Below, in pieces: positions 45,011-54,068 of a stretch of DNA of 64,000 nucleotides. Source of the DNA: FACHB-1406 sp034189065. GTDB taxonomy: Bacteria > Cyanobacteriota > Cyanobacteriia > Cyanobacteriales > Spirulinaceae. Positions within the stretch are counted from its first letter, which is position 1. Every line of letters begins with the position of its first letter. The notes below the pieces were generated by a model that worked only from the letters and a program-made list of their open reading frames with translations, did no database searches and was not told where the DNA came from. The position numbers and the translations under genes are program-made. The stretch lies in contig JAXHVQ010000006.1 in NCBI GenBank assembly GCA_034189065.1, positions 40,800-104,799 of the forward strand. The letters run 5' to 3'.

Positions 45011-45745
45011 ATGACCCCGAAAACTATAGACCAACTCCATCCCCCCAAAACCCGATCGCGATCGCGCGTTGCTCGTATTGCTGTCCTTGTCCTCCTCGTG
45101 CTGTTACTAGCAATAGCTGCCGTCCCCAACTACATCCAAGGAAAATGGTCTTGGGCAAAACCGGTTTCCGTCCAAAATCTCAAATCCCTCAGAAATCTCA
45201 GCGAAACGGGGTTGTCCCTCGACCAATGGAAAATAACCGAACAGGTACAAGCGACAATTGGCGGACATAAATGGTCAGCCCAACACATCGTACCGGAAAA
45301 CCCAGCCGACCCCGATGATTCTGCAATCTTGCTGTTGCGTCCCCAAAATAGTCACAAAATTCAACCCGAAGTCGATTGGGTCGATGTTCGAGGGATCAAT
45401 CGCTGGAAAACCGACTCCTACAACTCGTTAAAATTCGCGATTGACGCACCGGACGGTAACATTCCCGTCCAAACCCGCTTCTTTCGGGCATGGAACGAAA
45501 ATAAAACCTATGCTGTCGCTCAATGGTACGCTTGGCCGGACGGAGGGCATCCCAAACCCTCTCGTTGGTTCGTTGCCGACCAACGGGCCCAACTGCGCGG
45601 CGATCGCCAACCTTGGATCGCTGTTAACTTGCAAATTCCCATCGAACCCTTGGGAGATATTAATTCTGTCAAATCCGAGATGGAATTATTAGCCAAACAG
45701 GTACACTCAACCTTAATCGCCGACCTTTTCCAAGAGCGCCCATGA
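45011..45745 (+). CDS. cyanoexosortase B system-associated protein
   Basis: 244 residues. A basic N-terminus and one membrane span (IAVLVLLVLLLAIAAVPNYI) precede a soluble domain with SLDQWKITEQVQATIGGHKW, SAQHIVPENP, ILLLRPQNSHKIQPEVDWVD, FRAWNENKTYAVAQWYAWPD and WIAVNLQIPIEPLG. This layout matches the protein that accompanies cyanoexosortase B. Ribosome site CCCAGGAG. It overlaps the next gene by 4 bp (ATGA), so the two are translated together. Confidence 0.85.
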   Translation: MTPKTIDQLHPPKTRSRSRVARIAVLVLLVLLLAIAAVPNYIQGKWSWAKPVSVQNLKSLRNLSETGLSLDQWKITEQVQATIGGHKWSAQHIVPENPADPDDSAILLLRPQNSHKIQPEVDWVDVRGINRWKTDSYNSLKFAIDAPDGNIPVQTRFFRAWNENKTYAVAQWYAWPDGGHPKPSRWFVADQRAQLRGDRQPWIAVNLQIPIEPLGDINSVKSEMELLAKQVHSTLIADLFQERP

Positions 45746-47298
45746 GTCAGTTTTCCCCCTACCCAACCCGATCTTTGAAACTCGCGTTATTGGCAGGAAT
45801 ATTAATGGGGACGGTAGCAGAGGCAGCCGTTGCCTCCGCCACCGCCGTGGAGGAAAACCCAGACGCGATCGCGCCGTTGAATTCTTCCCCTTCCCCATCC
45901 TTCGCCCCGCAAAACGCGCCCCTCCAACAAGGCAAACATTCCCAAAAAACGCTTCTAGGAGATAACACCGTAGAGGAACTAAACCTGGGAAAATTGCAGG
46001 AAGAAACCCTTCTTGGGGAAGAGGGGACAGACATCCAAAAGCGTGTAGAGGCAGAAAACCCCTCCCTCTCCGAAACTTCCTTACTCTCTCACCCCGAGTG
46101 GGAAGGACTTTCAACCTCGGCGAAAACAACGCCAAAAGAAAGCCAACCCGCCCTCACCAGCCAAATTCCCCTCCCCGTCATTCCCCCGCCGACCCCCCTC
46201 AATCCCCCCTTAGATCGCAATAATCCCCCTCCCACCTTCGACCCAATTATCCCTCAAACCTTCGGTCCCAATACCCCCATTCCGCCCACAAGTCCCTCGC
46301 CTCCGACCTTCGAGTTTGACAACCTCCCGCCAGCATCCGACGCTGACGACCGATTTAGCCGCTACCGTTTGGGCATTGGCGATAACATTTCCGTGCGCGT
46401 CGAAAACTTCCCCGAATTTGACGTACAAGGAACCATTAATCTCGAAGGCAATCTCGTCGTGCCGATTTTGGGCAACGTTCCGTTAATCGGTCTCACCTTA
46501 GAGGAGGTAAGCGCTAAAATTAGCACCGCCCTCGGCCAACAATTCTTATTTGAGCAACCCGAAGTTACCACCGTTTTAGTCAACCCGCGTCCGGCAACGA
46601 TTACCGTTTTAGGAGAAGTCGTGCGACCCGGATTTTATAACCTCGTTCCGGGGGCAGAAGTAGACGAAGCCATTGTCGCCGCCCAGGGCAGTACCAACTT
46701 AGCAGACTTGCGACAGGTCATCGTGCGGCGATCGCTCGCTGGCGGTTCCGTTCTCGAACGCGAGGTCAATATTTTTGAATCGTTGCAAAATGGGACGCGC
46801 TTGCCCTTATTGCGCTTGCAAGACGGCGATTCGGTTTTCGTTCCCCGCCTCCAAGTCGGTCAAGACGAAGATTACGATCGCCGTTTAGTCGCCGAGTCCA
46901 CCATCGCCCAACCGCAAATTATCGTACGCGTGTTAAGCTATCCCAACGAAGCGATCGGCTCAATTGCCCTCGCCAACGGCAGCACCTTTGTCGATGCCAT
47001 TTCCCAAATCGGTCTCAGCTTCCAAGAAGCCGACCTCGACTCCATCGGTTTGTTGCGTTTCGACCCCGAACAAGGTCAAATTGTCAGCCAGTCCCTCAAC
47101 GCGCTGGCCGCCATTGAAGGGGATTTCTCGCAAAACGTTCCCCTCCAAGACGAAGATATTCTCGTCGTTCGACGCAGCACCTTCGGCAAAATTGACTATA
47201 TTTTGCGCACAGTCTCCCGACCGATTAATAGCGTTGTCAATCTCTTCGAATTTATTCGCAACACGCTCATCGATACCATTCCCAACCTAATTCGGTAA
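45742..47298 (+). CDS. polysaccharide export protein (Wza-like, SLBB domains)
   Basis: 518 residues. After a signal-like N-terminus (LKLALLAGILMGTVAEAA) comes a long Pro/Ser-rich spacer. The Poly_export domain starts near residue 205 (YRLGIGDNISVRVENFPEFD, LEGNLVVPILGNVPLIGLTL) and SLBB domains follow (ITVLGEVVRPGFYNLVP; IVRVLSYPNEAIGS). It should form the outer-membrane polysaccharide channel with the Wzc-like protein next to it. The C-terminal tail (FGKIDYILRTVSRPINSVVN) is a helical segment found in cyanobacterial family members. Confidence 0.9.
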   Translation: MSQFSPYPTRSLKLALLAGILMGTVAEAAVASATAVEENPDAIAPLNSSPSPSFAPQNAPLQQGKHSQKTLLGDNTVEELNLGKLQEETLLGEEGTDIQKRVEAENPSLSETSLLSHPEWEGLSTSAKTTPKESQPALTSQIPLPVIPPPTPLNPPLDRNNPPPTFDPIIPQTFGPNTPIPPTSPSPPTFEFDNLPPASDADDRFSRYRLGIGDNISVRVENFPEFDVQGTINLEGNLVVPILGNVPLIGLTLEEVSAKISTALGQQFLFEQPEVTTVLVNPRPATITVLGEVVRPGFYNLVPGAEVDEAIVAAQGSTNLADLRQVIVRRSLAGGSVLEREVNIFESLQNGTRLPLLRLQDGDSVFVPRLQVGQDEDYDRRLVAESTIAQPQIIVRVLSYPNEAIGSIALANGSTFVDAISQIGLSFQEADLDSIGLLRFDPEQGQIVSQSLNALAAIEGDFSQNVPLQDEDILVVRRSTFGKIDYILRTVSRPINSVVNLFEFIRNTLIDTIPNLIR

Positions 47299-47419
47299 TC
47301 AAGGTGTTAGGTTTTCCGACTCTAATTCAGATTTCTACGCGACTCCAGACTTCTACGCGACTCCAGACTTCTGCTATAAATAGTAAAGTAGAGCCACCTC
47401 AATCTTGCCGCTGGATGCC

Positions 47420-49720
47420 ATGACCGTCCCCATTGTTAAGCGTTTTCTCGTTAGTTTCGACGAACACAAGCTGCTCGGACTGTGTAGCTTTGCGGCTATT
47501 GTTGCGGCTGCCGGTGCCTTCTCGATGCTTCCGCCGCCTCCCCCCACTCCGCCCAAATACACGGCGATTGGCAAGCTGCGGTTTTCCGCGCCTCCTCCCA
47601 CATTTACCCAAACTGGAGCCAGTCTACAACAACAAGGCCAACAAGTCGCCATATCGGAAGAGACGTTACTCTCGCCCGATATTATTGAACCGGTGGCTCA
47701 AGAACTAGATGCCAAACCCGATAAGCTAGCCAATAAAGTTAAAATTGTCTTTCCTCAAAAAGAAGAGGGCGGTAAAAAAAAGAAAGGGGGCGGTGACGAC
47801 CAGAAAGAACCCTTCGAGATTCAAGTTCAGTACCAACAGGCAGCCGAAAGCGATGCAAGTCCCGATAAGTTAGAAGCCGGACAGAGTGCGATCGCGGCGG
47901 TGAGTCTGCTCATGGACGAAATGGTCGAGAAAAGCCGCTCCATCAACACGGCGCTGCTGAGAGCGAAAATTGACTCGCTCCAAACTCGCCTCGCCGAAGC
48001 TCAAAGAGACCAGCAAATCGCTGAAAAGGCCTATTACAATTTCATCAGTGAAGAAGGAGCCTCCCTCGTCGCAGCAGAAGACGGTTCCTTGTTTGCAGGC
48101 ATTAGCGGTATGCAGCAACAACAACGGCAAATCAAACTCACCTTAGAAGGCGTAGATGCTCAAATTGCCAGCATTAGCTCTCAGTTGGGAATGAACCCCG
48201 ACCAAGCTTATACTTCCTCTATGCTCAGCGCCGATCCCATCATTGGCAATTTGCGGGGACAGTTGTTGAACATTGAAATGCAGCTCGAGCCGCTTCGGGA
48301 AAAATTGCGTCCCGAGCATCCGACAATGAAGCAGATAATGGAGCAAAAGCGTTCTGTTGAAAGACTCTTACAAGACCGGTATGCGGAGTTAATTGACACC
48401 GGGGTTCTTGCTCCCCTCCCCGGCCAAATTCGCAAAGAGAGCAGTTTAGACCCAGCTCGCCAACAGTTAGCCAATACCTTAGTCACCTTAAATACCCAAA
48501 GAGATACCTTGTTGAGTCAATTGGAATCAGTTCAACGACAAGAACGAGAATTGCGCCAACAGTACGAAAATTTTCCCACTAAACAGCTCGAAAAAGCGCG
48601 CTTGCAACAGCAGTTGCAGGTTAAGCAAACCCTTTATAATAATATGCTCTCGTCGCTGCTGGACGCGCAGTCGGCTGAGGCTGAAACCACGGGAAGTTTG
48701 ACCGTTTCTCAAACACCTCTAGTTGAAGAAACCCCAGGGGAAGTGAATACAGGACTCAATCCACTTTTAGCCATCGGTGCTGGCACGGCGGCTGGACTGG
48801 TAGCGGCGGGAGGGATTATTTTCCTCTTATCGATGCTGGATCCTCGCGTTCATACTGCCAAAGAAATTCAAGGGATTTTATCGGAGCGAGAAGTGGCGTT
48901 ACTTGGAGTCCTGCCTTGGGTTTTCAATCGCAATGAAGAAGGAGAAGAAGTTCCGATTCTCCAGTCCTACAATCAAGGCGATTTACATTACTACGAGTTG
49001 TTCCGCAGTAACTTGCGGCGCGGGGCGGCAAAATCGGCAAAAACTATTTTGTTAACCAGCGAAAGTGCCGAAGAAGGGAAAACCGTTACCGCTTATAATT
49101 TAGCGATCGCCTCTGCCAATGCAGGCAAGCGCACGCTTCTGGTTGAAGCCGACTTACATTCCCCCTCAGCCGCGCCCTATGTGCGCGTGGAACCCGAACT
49201 CGACAGCCGACTCGAACCCCTGAGCTACTACAGCTCTCGCAGCGAGTACCTCCAATTGGTTCCCGATGTCGCTAATTTATATATCGTACCGGGAGCTGGC
49301 CCGCAGTCCAAAGCAGCGGCGGTTCTCGAGTCGAGCGAATTCAAGCGCTTGCTTGAAGATGCAAAGGGACGCTTTGATTGCGTCATTATCGATGCGCCAG
49401 CGCTTTCGGCTTGTAACGATGCGTTGCTCCTCGAACCCCTCGTCGATGGCATCGTCATTGTCGCGCGTCCGGGGGTGACTCAAAAAAGTTCCCTTGCCTC
49501 TCGACTCGATACCTTCGTGGAGACAGAACTTCCCCTACTCGGAGTCGCCATTAACGCAGTGGAAACCAACGAACTCCCAGCCATTCCTCTCGACAATCTC
49601 GAACCAGAATTGGCTCCTCAGCCGCTTCCTCGACTGCAAAAGGCGGACAAACTTCAATCTTTTGAAGAAAGTGAAAGCGAAGAGGCTGAAGAGTTGCTCG
49701 AAACCGCAAATCGGAAGTAG
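47420..49720 (+). CDS. Wzc-like polysaccharide co-polymerase with tyrosine-kinase-like domain
   Basis: 766 residues from the ATG at 47420. A Wzz-type periplasmic domain with coiled coil (residues about 15-440) has two membrane spans, the second being ATAAGLVAAGGIIFLLSMLD-like. The C-terminal domain (about 500-720) resembles bacterial tyrosine kinases: Walker A SAEEGKTVTAYNLA, Walker A' LLVEADLHSPS (Glu in place of the usual Asp in DAD), Walker B FDCVIIDAPAL. The last residues are acidic and have no tyrosine cluster, so autophosphorylation on a C-terminal Tyr tail is unlikely. It works with the exporter encoded upstream. Confidence 0.9.
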   Translation: MTVPIVKRFLVSFDEHKLLGLCSFAAIVAAAGAFSMLPPPPPTPPKYTAIGKLRFSAPPPTFTQTGASLQQQGQQVAISEETLLSPDIIEPVAQELDAKPDKLANKVKIVFPQKEEGGKKKKGGGDDQKEPFEIQVQYQQAAESDASPDKLEAGQSAIAAVSLLMDEMVEKSRSINTALLRAKIDSLQTRLAEAQRDQQIAEKAYYNFISEEGASLVAAEDGSLFAGISGMQQQQRQIKLTLEGVDAQIASISSQLGMNPDQAYTSSMLSADPIIGNLRGQLLNIEMQLEPLREKLRPEHPTMKQIMEQKRSVERLLQDRYAELIDTGVLAPLPGQIRKESSLDPARQQLANTLVTLNTQRDTLLSQLESVQRQERELRQQYENFPTKQLEKARLQQQLQVKQTLYNNMLSSLLDAQSAEAETTGSLTVSQTPLVEETPGEVNTGLNPLLAIGAGTAAGLVAAGGIIFLLSMLDPRVHTAKEIQGILSEREVALLGVLPWVFNRNEEGEEVPILQSYNQGDLHYYELFRSNLRRGAAKSAKTILLTSESAEEGKTVTAYNLAIASANAGKRTLLVEADLHSPSAAPYVRVEPELDSRLEPLSYYSSRSEYLQLVPDVANLYIVPGAGPQSKAAAVLESSEFKRLLEDAKGRFDCVIIDAPALSACNDALLLEPLVDGIVIVARPGVTQKSSLASRLDTFVETELPLLGVAINAVETNELPAIPLDNLEPELAPQPLPRLQKADKLQSFEESESEEAEELLETANRK

Positions 49721-49726
49721 GTTTTA

Positions 49727-49763
49727 GAATGAATAATGAATAATGAATAACGAATAATGAATA
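49727..49763 (+). repeat. GAATAAT heptamer array followed by a TATAGCG motif
   Basis: GAATAAT-type units x5 (one AACGAAT variant), ending in ATATAGCGCTTTTCATTTGG, which is related to the end of the MITE-like elements at 26873 and 30638. Confidence 0.8.
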
Positions 49764-49831
49764 TAGCGCTTTTCATTTGGATGAGGTACAAGGGAAAGAT
49801 ATCCCCCTAAATCCCCCCGTCCCCCTGTCTC

Positions 49832-49847
49832 GAGGTCTTAGATCCAA
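49832..49847 (-). repeat. dispersed motif TTGGATCTAAGACCTC (copy 3)
   Basis: Inverted copy of the 16-mer at 9679 and 18138, followed by AT-rich TAATTATTAATTGATAA as at 9650-9678. Confidence 0.65.
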
Positions 49848-49872
49848 TTAATAATTATTAATTGATAACTGG

Positions 49873-50655
49873 TCACTGACTCACGATGCCCGACCATTGA
49901 ACTTTTTTCTCGGAGGTGCGGCGATAGGAGAAAAAGTATTCGGACTGTTGGTAGGTGCAATGGGGCGCGATCGCAATTTGTTCGGCGGCAATGCCCAATC
50001 CCTCCAATTGTAAAACGTTGACGCGCCGCACGTCTAAGCGAACTCGATCGGGTTGAGGATCGTTGAGGATGGGAGGATCGTTCGATTGGGATAATTGCTC
50101 GATAATTTGTTCGGACGAGAGGTTGCGATCGCGCGCCACCAAACTTTGACCGACTTCAGCCGCAACCGCCTTAGATACTTGGTAAACCGGCCCGGAAATC
50201 GCCGGACCGAGGGCAATGCGCAAATTTTCCGCCTTGCTGCCCAGTTGGAAGAAACGCGCGATCGCTTTAGGAACGATCCCCTTCGCCGTTCCCCGCCACC
50301 CCGCATGAACCGCAGCTACTCGTCCCGTCTCGATATCGGCGATCAGTGCGGGCGTACAGTCCGCGCTAGCCACCCAAACCGACTGTTTTGAAGTTTCAGT
50401 CAAAATTCCGTCTGCTGGCGGCCAGGGAGCTTCGGGGGGCAGATGGGGGCGTTCGATTTCGATTTCCCTGGGAGTCACGATGCGATCGCCATGAACCTGC
50501 TTCGCTCGATAAACCTCCGCCGCCGGATGCAACGCTTCCACCAACTGCTCGGGCGCGCGCGGTGCAAACTGCCGTGTAAAAAATCCGTGTTGCCAATCCT
50601 CCAACAACTGACAGGTTAAATACGGTTGTCCTTCCCAACTTTGCCACTGCCACAT
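49873..50655 (-). CDS. pgeF: peptidoglycan editing factor PgeF (YfiH/laccase-domain family)
   Basis: 260 residues. The family's metal site residues are present: His in YRAKQVHGDRIV, Cys in VASADCTPALIAD and His in VAAVHAGWRGTAKGIVPKA. The start of the protein (GFFTRQFAP) is the usual HGFFTR. In E. coli the enzyme removes L-Ser wrongly built into peptidoglycan precursors; other members are purine nucleoside-active. Single gene; a GAATAAT array lies 6 bp upstream of its start. Confidence 0.92.
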   Translation of the reverse strand: MWQWQSWEGQPYLTCQLLEDWQHGFFTRQFAPRAPEQLVEALHPAAEVYRAKQVHGDRIVTPREIEIERPHLPPEAPWPPADGILTETSKQSVWVASADCTPALIADIETGRVAAVHAGWRGTAKGIVPKAIARFFQLGSKAENLRIALGPAISGPVYQVSKAVAAEVGQSLVARDRNLSSEQIIEQLSQSNDPPILNDPQPDRVRLDVRRVNVLQLEGLGIAAEQIAIAPHCTYQQSEYFFSYRRTSEKKVQWSGIVSQ

Positions 50656-50660
50656 AAGAC

Positions 50661-50692
50661 TAATGAATAATGAATAATGAATAATGAATAAT
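50661..50692 (+). repeat. heptamer array TAATGAA x4
   Basis: Four perfect units, then TAAT, 6 bp upstream of the minus-strand pgeF start. Confidence 0.92.
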
Positions 50693-50831
50693 TAGGGCTT
50701 GCTGCACAAAGCTGAAACCCTATTAATCAATGCGATCGCGGTGTCTTAGGGTTGCTTAAATCTTCGCTCTTCGGCGGGAAAAAATCATTTCTGTTCGGCG
50801 CACTGCGATCGCCCCAAATGTACCATATCTT

Positions 50832-50898
50832 CCCCCGCTCCCCCGCTCCCCCGCTCCCCCGCTCCCCTGCTCATCACAACACTTACTCAGCAAACCCT
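50832..50898 (-). repeat. dispersed element with (GCGGGGGA)n tail, copy B
   Basis: Inverse of the element at 19854: AGGGTTTGCTGAGTAAGTG, then TTGTGATGAGCAGGGGA and GCGGGGGA units. The head sequence is conserved while the tail unit differs between copies. Confidence 0.8.
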
Positions 50899-51041
50899 AA
50901 TTAAACAGCTTGGCCCGCTCGAGCCATTCCGAATCCGAGATCGAGACGCGATCGCAGAACCTTCTCAGATTTCTCGGCACTTGCGTCCCAATTTCTGATA
51001 AAATCCTACCAAGACCTTAACATTTAGTCACATTTTCATAA

Positions 51042-52025
51042 ATGGAATTACTGGTGGTCGGTGCCACGGGCACCCTGGGAAGACAAATTGCCCGTCGCGC
51101 GCTCGATGAAGGTCATCAAGTCCGCTGTTTAGTGCGCAGTTTTAAAAAAGCAGCATTTTTAAAAGAATGGGGCGCTCAACTGGTTCAAGGGAACATTTGC
51201 AAACCCGAAACTCTCCCTCCTGCCTTAGAAAATATTGATGCAGTCATTGATGCAGCGACGGCAAGAGCAACTGACTCCCTCAGCATCCGCAAAGTGGACT
51301 GGGAGGGAAAAGTTAATTTGATTCAGGCAGCCAAAGCCGCCAATATCAAACGTTACATTTTCTTTTCCATCCTCAACGCCGAAAAGTTTCCCACAGTTCC
51401 GTTGATGGAAATCAAGCACTGTACGGAACTCTTTTTAGCCGAATCGGGTTTGAACTACACCATTTTAAGACCGGCAGGTTTCATGCAGGGATTAATTGGT
51501 CAATACGCCATCCCGATTTTAGATAATCAAGTGGTGTGGGTTGCCGGAGAAAACACGCCAATTGCCTATATGGACAGCATTGATATCGCCAAGTTTGCCA
51601 CGCGCGCTCTTGCCGTTCCCGAAACCGAAAACCGAACCTTCCCCGTTGTCGGCACTCGCGCGTGGACCGCAGAAGAAATCGTAGGCTTGTGCGAGCGACT
51701 TTCAGGTCAAGATGCGAGAATTTCACGCATTCCCCTGGGTCTATTAGAAGCCATGCGCGGTTTGGCTCGATGGTTTCAGTGGACGTGGAATATTGCCGAT
51801 CGCCTCGCTTTTGCCCGAGTGCTAGCCAGCGGTCAGCCACTCGATGGGCCGATGGAAGAAGTTTATCAAACTTTTGGGCTAGATCCCCAAGAAACCAGCA
51901 CCTTAGAAGCTTACCTGCAAGACTACTTCGGTCGAATGCTCAAAAAACTCAGAGAAATCGGCTATCAACAAGATAAATACAAGCGCAAAAAGTCGAAAAA
52001 GACTCCTTTTAAATCTAAATCTTAA
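51042..52025 (+). CDS. ycf39: Ycf39 / HCF244-type SDR, photosystem II assembly factor
   Basis: 327 residues. Atypical short-chain dehydrogenase of the NmrA type: nucleotide-binding VVGATGTLGRQIARRALDEG, NIDAVIDAATARATDS, RYIFFSILNAEKFPTVPLME, LNYTILRPAGFMQGLIGQYA, and AYMDSIDIAKF. This matches Ycf39, which binds the D1 reaction-centre assembly complex together with Hlip proteins. It has a Lys-rich tail (KYKRKKSKKTPFKSKS). Single gene. Confidence 0.9.
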   Translation: MELLVVGATGTLGRQIARRALDEGHQVRCLVRSFKKAAFLKEWGAQLVQGNICKPETLPPALENIDAVIDAATARATDSLSIRKVDWEGKVNLIQAAKAANIKRYIFFSILNAEKFPTVPLMEIKHCTELFLAESGLNYTILRPAGFMQGLIGQYAIPILDNQVVWVAGENTPIAYMDSIDIAKFATRALAVPETENRTFPVVGTRAWTAEEIVGLCERLSGQDARISRIPLGLLEAMRGLARWFQWTWNIADRLAFARVLASGQPLDGPMEEVYQTFGLDPQETSTLEAYLQDYFGRMLKKLREIGYQQDKYKRKKSKKTPFKSKS

Positions 52026-52040
52026 TATTGTCTCCTCGTG

Positions 52041-52064
52041 AAATGCGATCGCGCGATCGCATTT
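52041..52064. repeat. 24-bp perfect palindrome made of two HIP1 cores
   Basis: AAATGCGATCGC joined to its exact reverse complement GCGATCGCATTT, 15 bp after the ycf39 stop and ending 39 bp before the nadK start. It could form a hairpin terminator. Another double-HIP1 palindrome is near 55811. Confidence 0.85.
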
Positions 52065-52103
52065 CGCGCTAAAATATCAGATTTCGAGACGGGATGAGCG
52101 ACT

Positions 52104-53021
52104 GTGCCGAAAATAGGCATTATTTACAACGATATTAAACCGATCGCAAGCCGCGTCGCCCGCGAGCTGGAACAACAGCTTGTCAGTCGGGGGTGCGAGG
52201 TGTGCATGGCAACGAGTTTTGGCGGTATTTTAGGATACGCTCGCCCAGAAAACCCGGTATGTCAAACGCAAATTGAGCAACTGGTTCCGGCTGGATTTGA
52301 CGAAACCGTAGCCTTTGGCATCGTTTTGGGAGGCGATGGCACGGTCTTAGCCGCGTGTCGCCAGGTTGCGCCGTGTAGCATTCCCTTGCTCGCTGTCAAT
52401 ACCGGACATATGGGTTTCCTCACTGAATCTTACGTCAATCAACTGCCCAAAGCCATCGAACAGTTACTCGCAGGAGACTACGAAGTGGAGGATCGTTCGA
52501 TGCTTGCCGTGCGCGTCGTTCGCCAAGACGTTCATCTGTGGGAAGCCTTATGTCTCAATGAAATGGTGGTTCATCGCGAACCCCTAACCAGTATGTGTCA
52601 CTTTGAAATTCAAATCGGCCGACACGCGGCTGTTGATATCGCCGCCGATGGCGTGATTGTTTCCACGCCCACAGGTTCGACAGCCTATTCCTTGAGTGCG
52701 GGCGGGCCAGTCGTCGCCCCCGGAGTGCCCGTGCTACAGTTGATCCCAATTTGCCCTCACTCCCTCGCCTCGCGCGCTCTCGTATTCGGCGATAGCGAAC
52801 CCGTCAAAATTTTTCCAGCTACACCGAACCAGATGGTGATGGTCGTGGACGGCAATGGGGGATGCTACATTTTACCCGACGATCGCATTGAAATCGAGCG
52901 ATCGCCCTATTCAGCCCGTTTCATTCGCCTCCAAATGCCCGAATTTTTCCGGATTTTGCGAGAAAAATTGGGCTGGGGACTGCCTCATATCGCCAAACCC
53001 ACTTCAGTAGAATTACCTTGA
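52104..53021 (+). CDS. nadK: NAD kinase
   Basis: 305 residues from a GTG start. It phosphorylates NAD to NADP. Motifs: GIVLGGDGTVLAACR with the catalytic GGDG, NTGHMGFLTES, the conserved LCLNEMVVHRE and the signature DIAADGVIVSTPTGSTAYSL, then PICPHSLASRALVF. Full length. Cyanobacteria often have two NAD kinases; which one this is cannot be stated. A HIP1 palindrome separates it from ycf39. Confidence 0.95.
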   Translation: MPKIGIIYNDIKPIASRVARELEQQLVSRGCEVCMATSFGGILGYARPENPVCQTQIEQLVPAGFDETVAFGIVLGGDGTVLAACRQVAPCSIPLLAVNTGHMGFLTESYVNQLPKAIEQLLAGDYEVEDRSMLAVRVVRQDVHLWEALCLNEMVVHREPLTSMCHFEIQIGRHAAVDIAADGVIVSTPTGSTAYSLSAGGPVVAPGVPVLQLIPICPHSLASRALVFGDSEPVKIFPATPNQMVMVVDGNGGCYILPDDRIEIERSPYSARFIRLQMPEFFRILREKLGWGLPHIAKPTSVELP

Positions 53022-53025
53022 CAGT

Positions 53026-53330
53026 AAGCAGTTACCAGTAAACAGTTACCAGTAAGCAGTTATCAGTAAACAGTTATCAAGGACAAAGAGCTAATGATAT
53101 AAAATCCGGTTGAATGACCTAAATTAAGTCGGTCAGACCCCGCGTCGGCTCTCATACGCACCTGGTAGCTGACCGAAGGCTGACGGGGGGACACGGAGAT
53201 GTTTTTTATGATGGGCGATGGGTGCGGATCTTATATGACCAATGACGAAGAACCAATGACGAAGAACCAATGACAAATGACCAATGACAAATGACGAAGA
53301 ACCAATGACAAATGACCAATGACCAACCTC
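53026..53330 (+). repeat. repeat-rich gap upstream of nblR
   Basis: Three blocks. CAGTTACCAGTAA(G/A) x4 (53026-53079). A mixed segment with GACCCCGCGTCGG (53137-53149), the reverse complement of a segment near 60840. Then a long degenerate array of GACCAAT, GACGAAGAACCAAT and GACAAAT units (53236-53330), whose last unit contains the start codon of nblR. Confidence 0.85.
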
Positions 53331-54014
53331 ACCCTCGATCCCCATCCCTGCGTGTTGCTGGTAAAAACCGACGAAATTTTCGGGCAGCGGGCTAGTCTTG
53401 ATTTGCAAGAAGCCGGTTATAGCACCGAGTTTATTGCCGATGTGTCTAAAGGACTGCATCGGATTAACGAACTGCAACCCGCAATGGTTGTCGTCGATCG
53501 CACTTTAGCAGGCGACTTAGGCTTGCAACTGTGCCGCCAAATCCGCGACGCAGGTTATCCCATGCCCGTGCTAATTTTAACCGCAACCGATACCGTTGAC
53601 GATCGCATCGCTTGTTTGGAGTCAGGGGCGGACGATTATCTACTCAAACCCCACTGCCGCCAAGCATTTATCGAACGGGTTCGTTTTTATCTACAACCGG
53701 CTGAAACCCAAAGCGAGCAGTTACGCTTTGGCGATTTGGTGCTAGACTTATCCACACGCCGCGCCTTTCGGAACGGACGGGCCATCGACTTGACGATGAA
53801 AGAATACGAATTGCTCAAGTATTTAATGGCTCACCCGCGAGAAGTTCTGACGCGGGAGCAAATTTTAGAAAACGTTTGGGGCTATGACTTTATGGGCGAG
53901 TCAAATGTGATAGAAGTCTACGTTCGCTACCTGCGCCTGAAAATTGAAAATAAGGGCGAAAAGCGCTTAATTCAAACCGTACGCGGAGTTGGCTACGTTT
54001 TGCGGGAACCTTAA
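53319..54014 (+). CDS. nblR: NblR-type OmpR-family response regulator
   Basis: 231 residues. The receiver domain (about 10-125) has VVVDRTLAGD with the putative phospho-acceptor Asp, TATDTVDDRIACLESGADDY and LLKPH; the DNA-binding winged helix follows (LRFGDLVLDLSTRRAFRNGR, LTMKEYELLKYLMAHPREVL, ILENVWGYDFMGESNVIEVY, TVRGVGYVLREP). This sequence type is NblR, which controls phycobilisome degradation and survival in nutrient stress and high light. The start codon is inside a heptamer array with no ribosome site, so an unusual 5' end or another start is possible. Confidence 0.85.
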   Translation: MTNLTLDPHPCVLLVKTDEIFGQRASLDLQEAGYSTEFIADVSKGLHRINELQPAMVVVDRTLAGDLGLQLCRQIRDAGYPMPVLILTATDTVDDRIACLESGADDYLLKPHCRQAFIERVRFYLQPAETQSEQLRFGDLVLDLSTRRAFRNGRAIDLTMKEYELLKYLMAHPREVLTREQILENVWGYDFMGESNVIEVYVRYLRLKIENKGEKRLIQTVRGVGYVLREP

Positions 54015-54068
54015 AAAGGGTTTCGACCTCTAATCGAAGGAGGAAATTATCAGGAACCCATAGAAATT

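Larger units (their letters stand above)
50656..51041. other. intergenic region between pgeF and ycf39
   Basis: It has TAATGAA x4 (50661-50688) and the inverted GC-rich dispersed element at 50832-50898. Divergent genes flank it, so promoters for both must lie here; I cannot place them. Confidence 0.65.
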
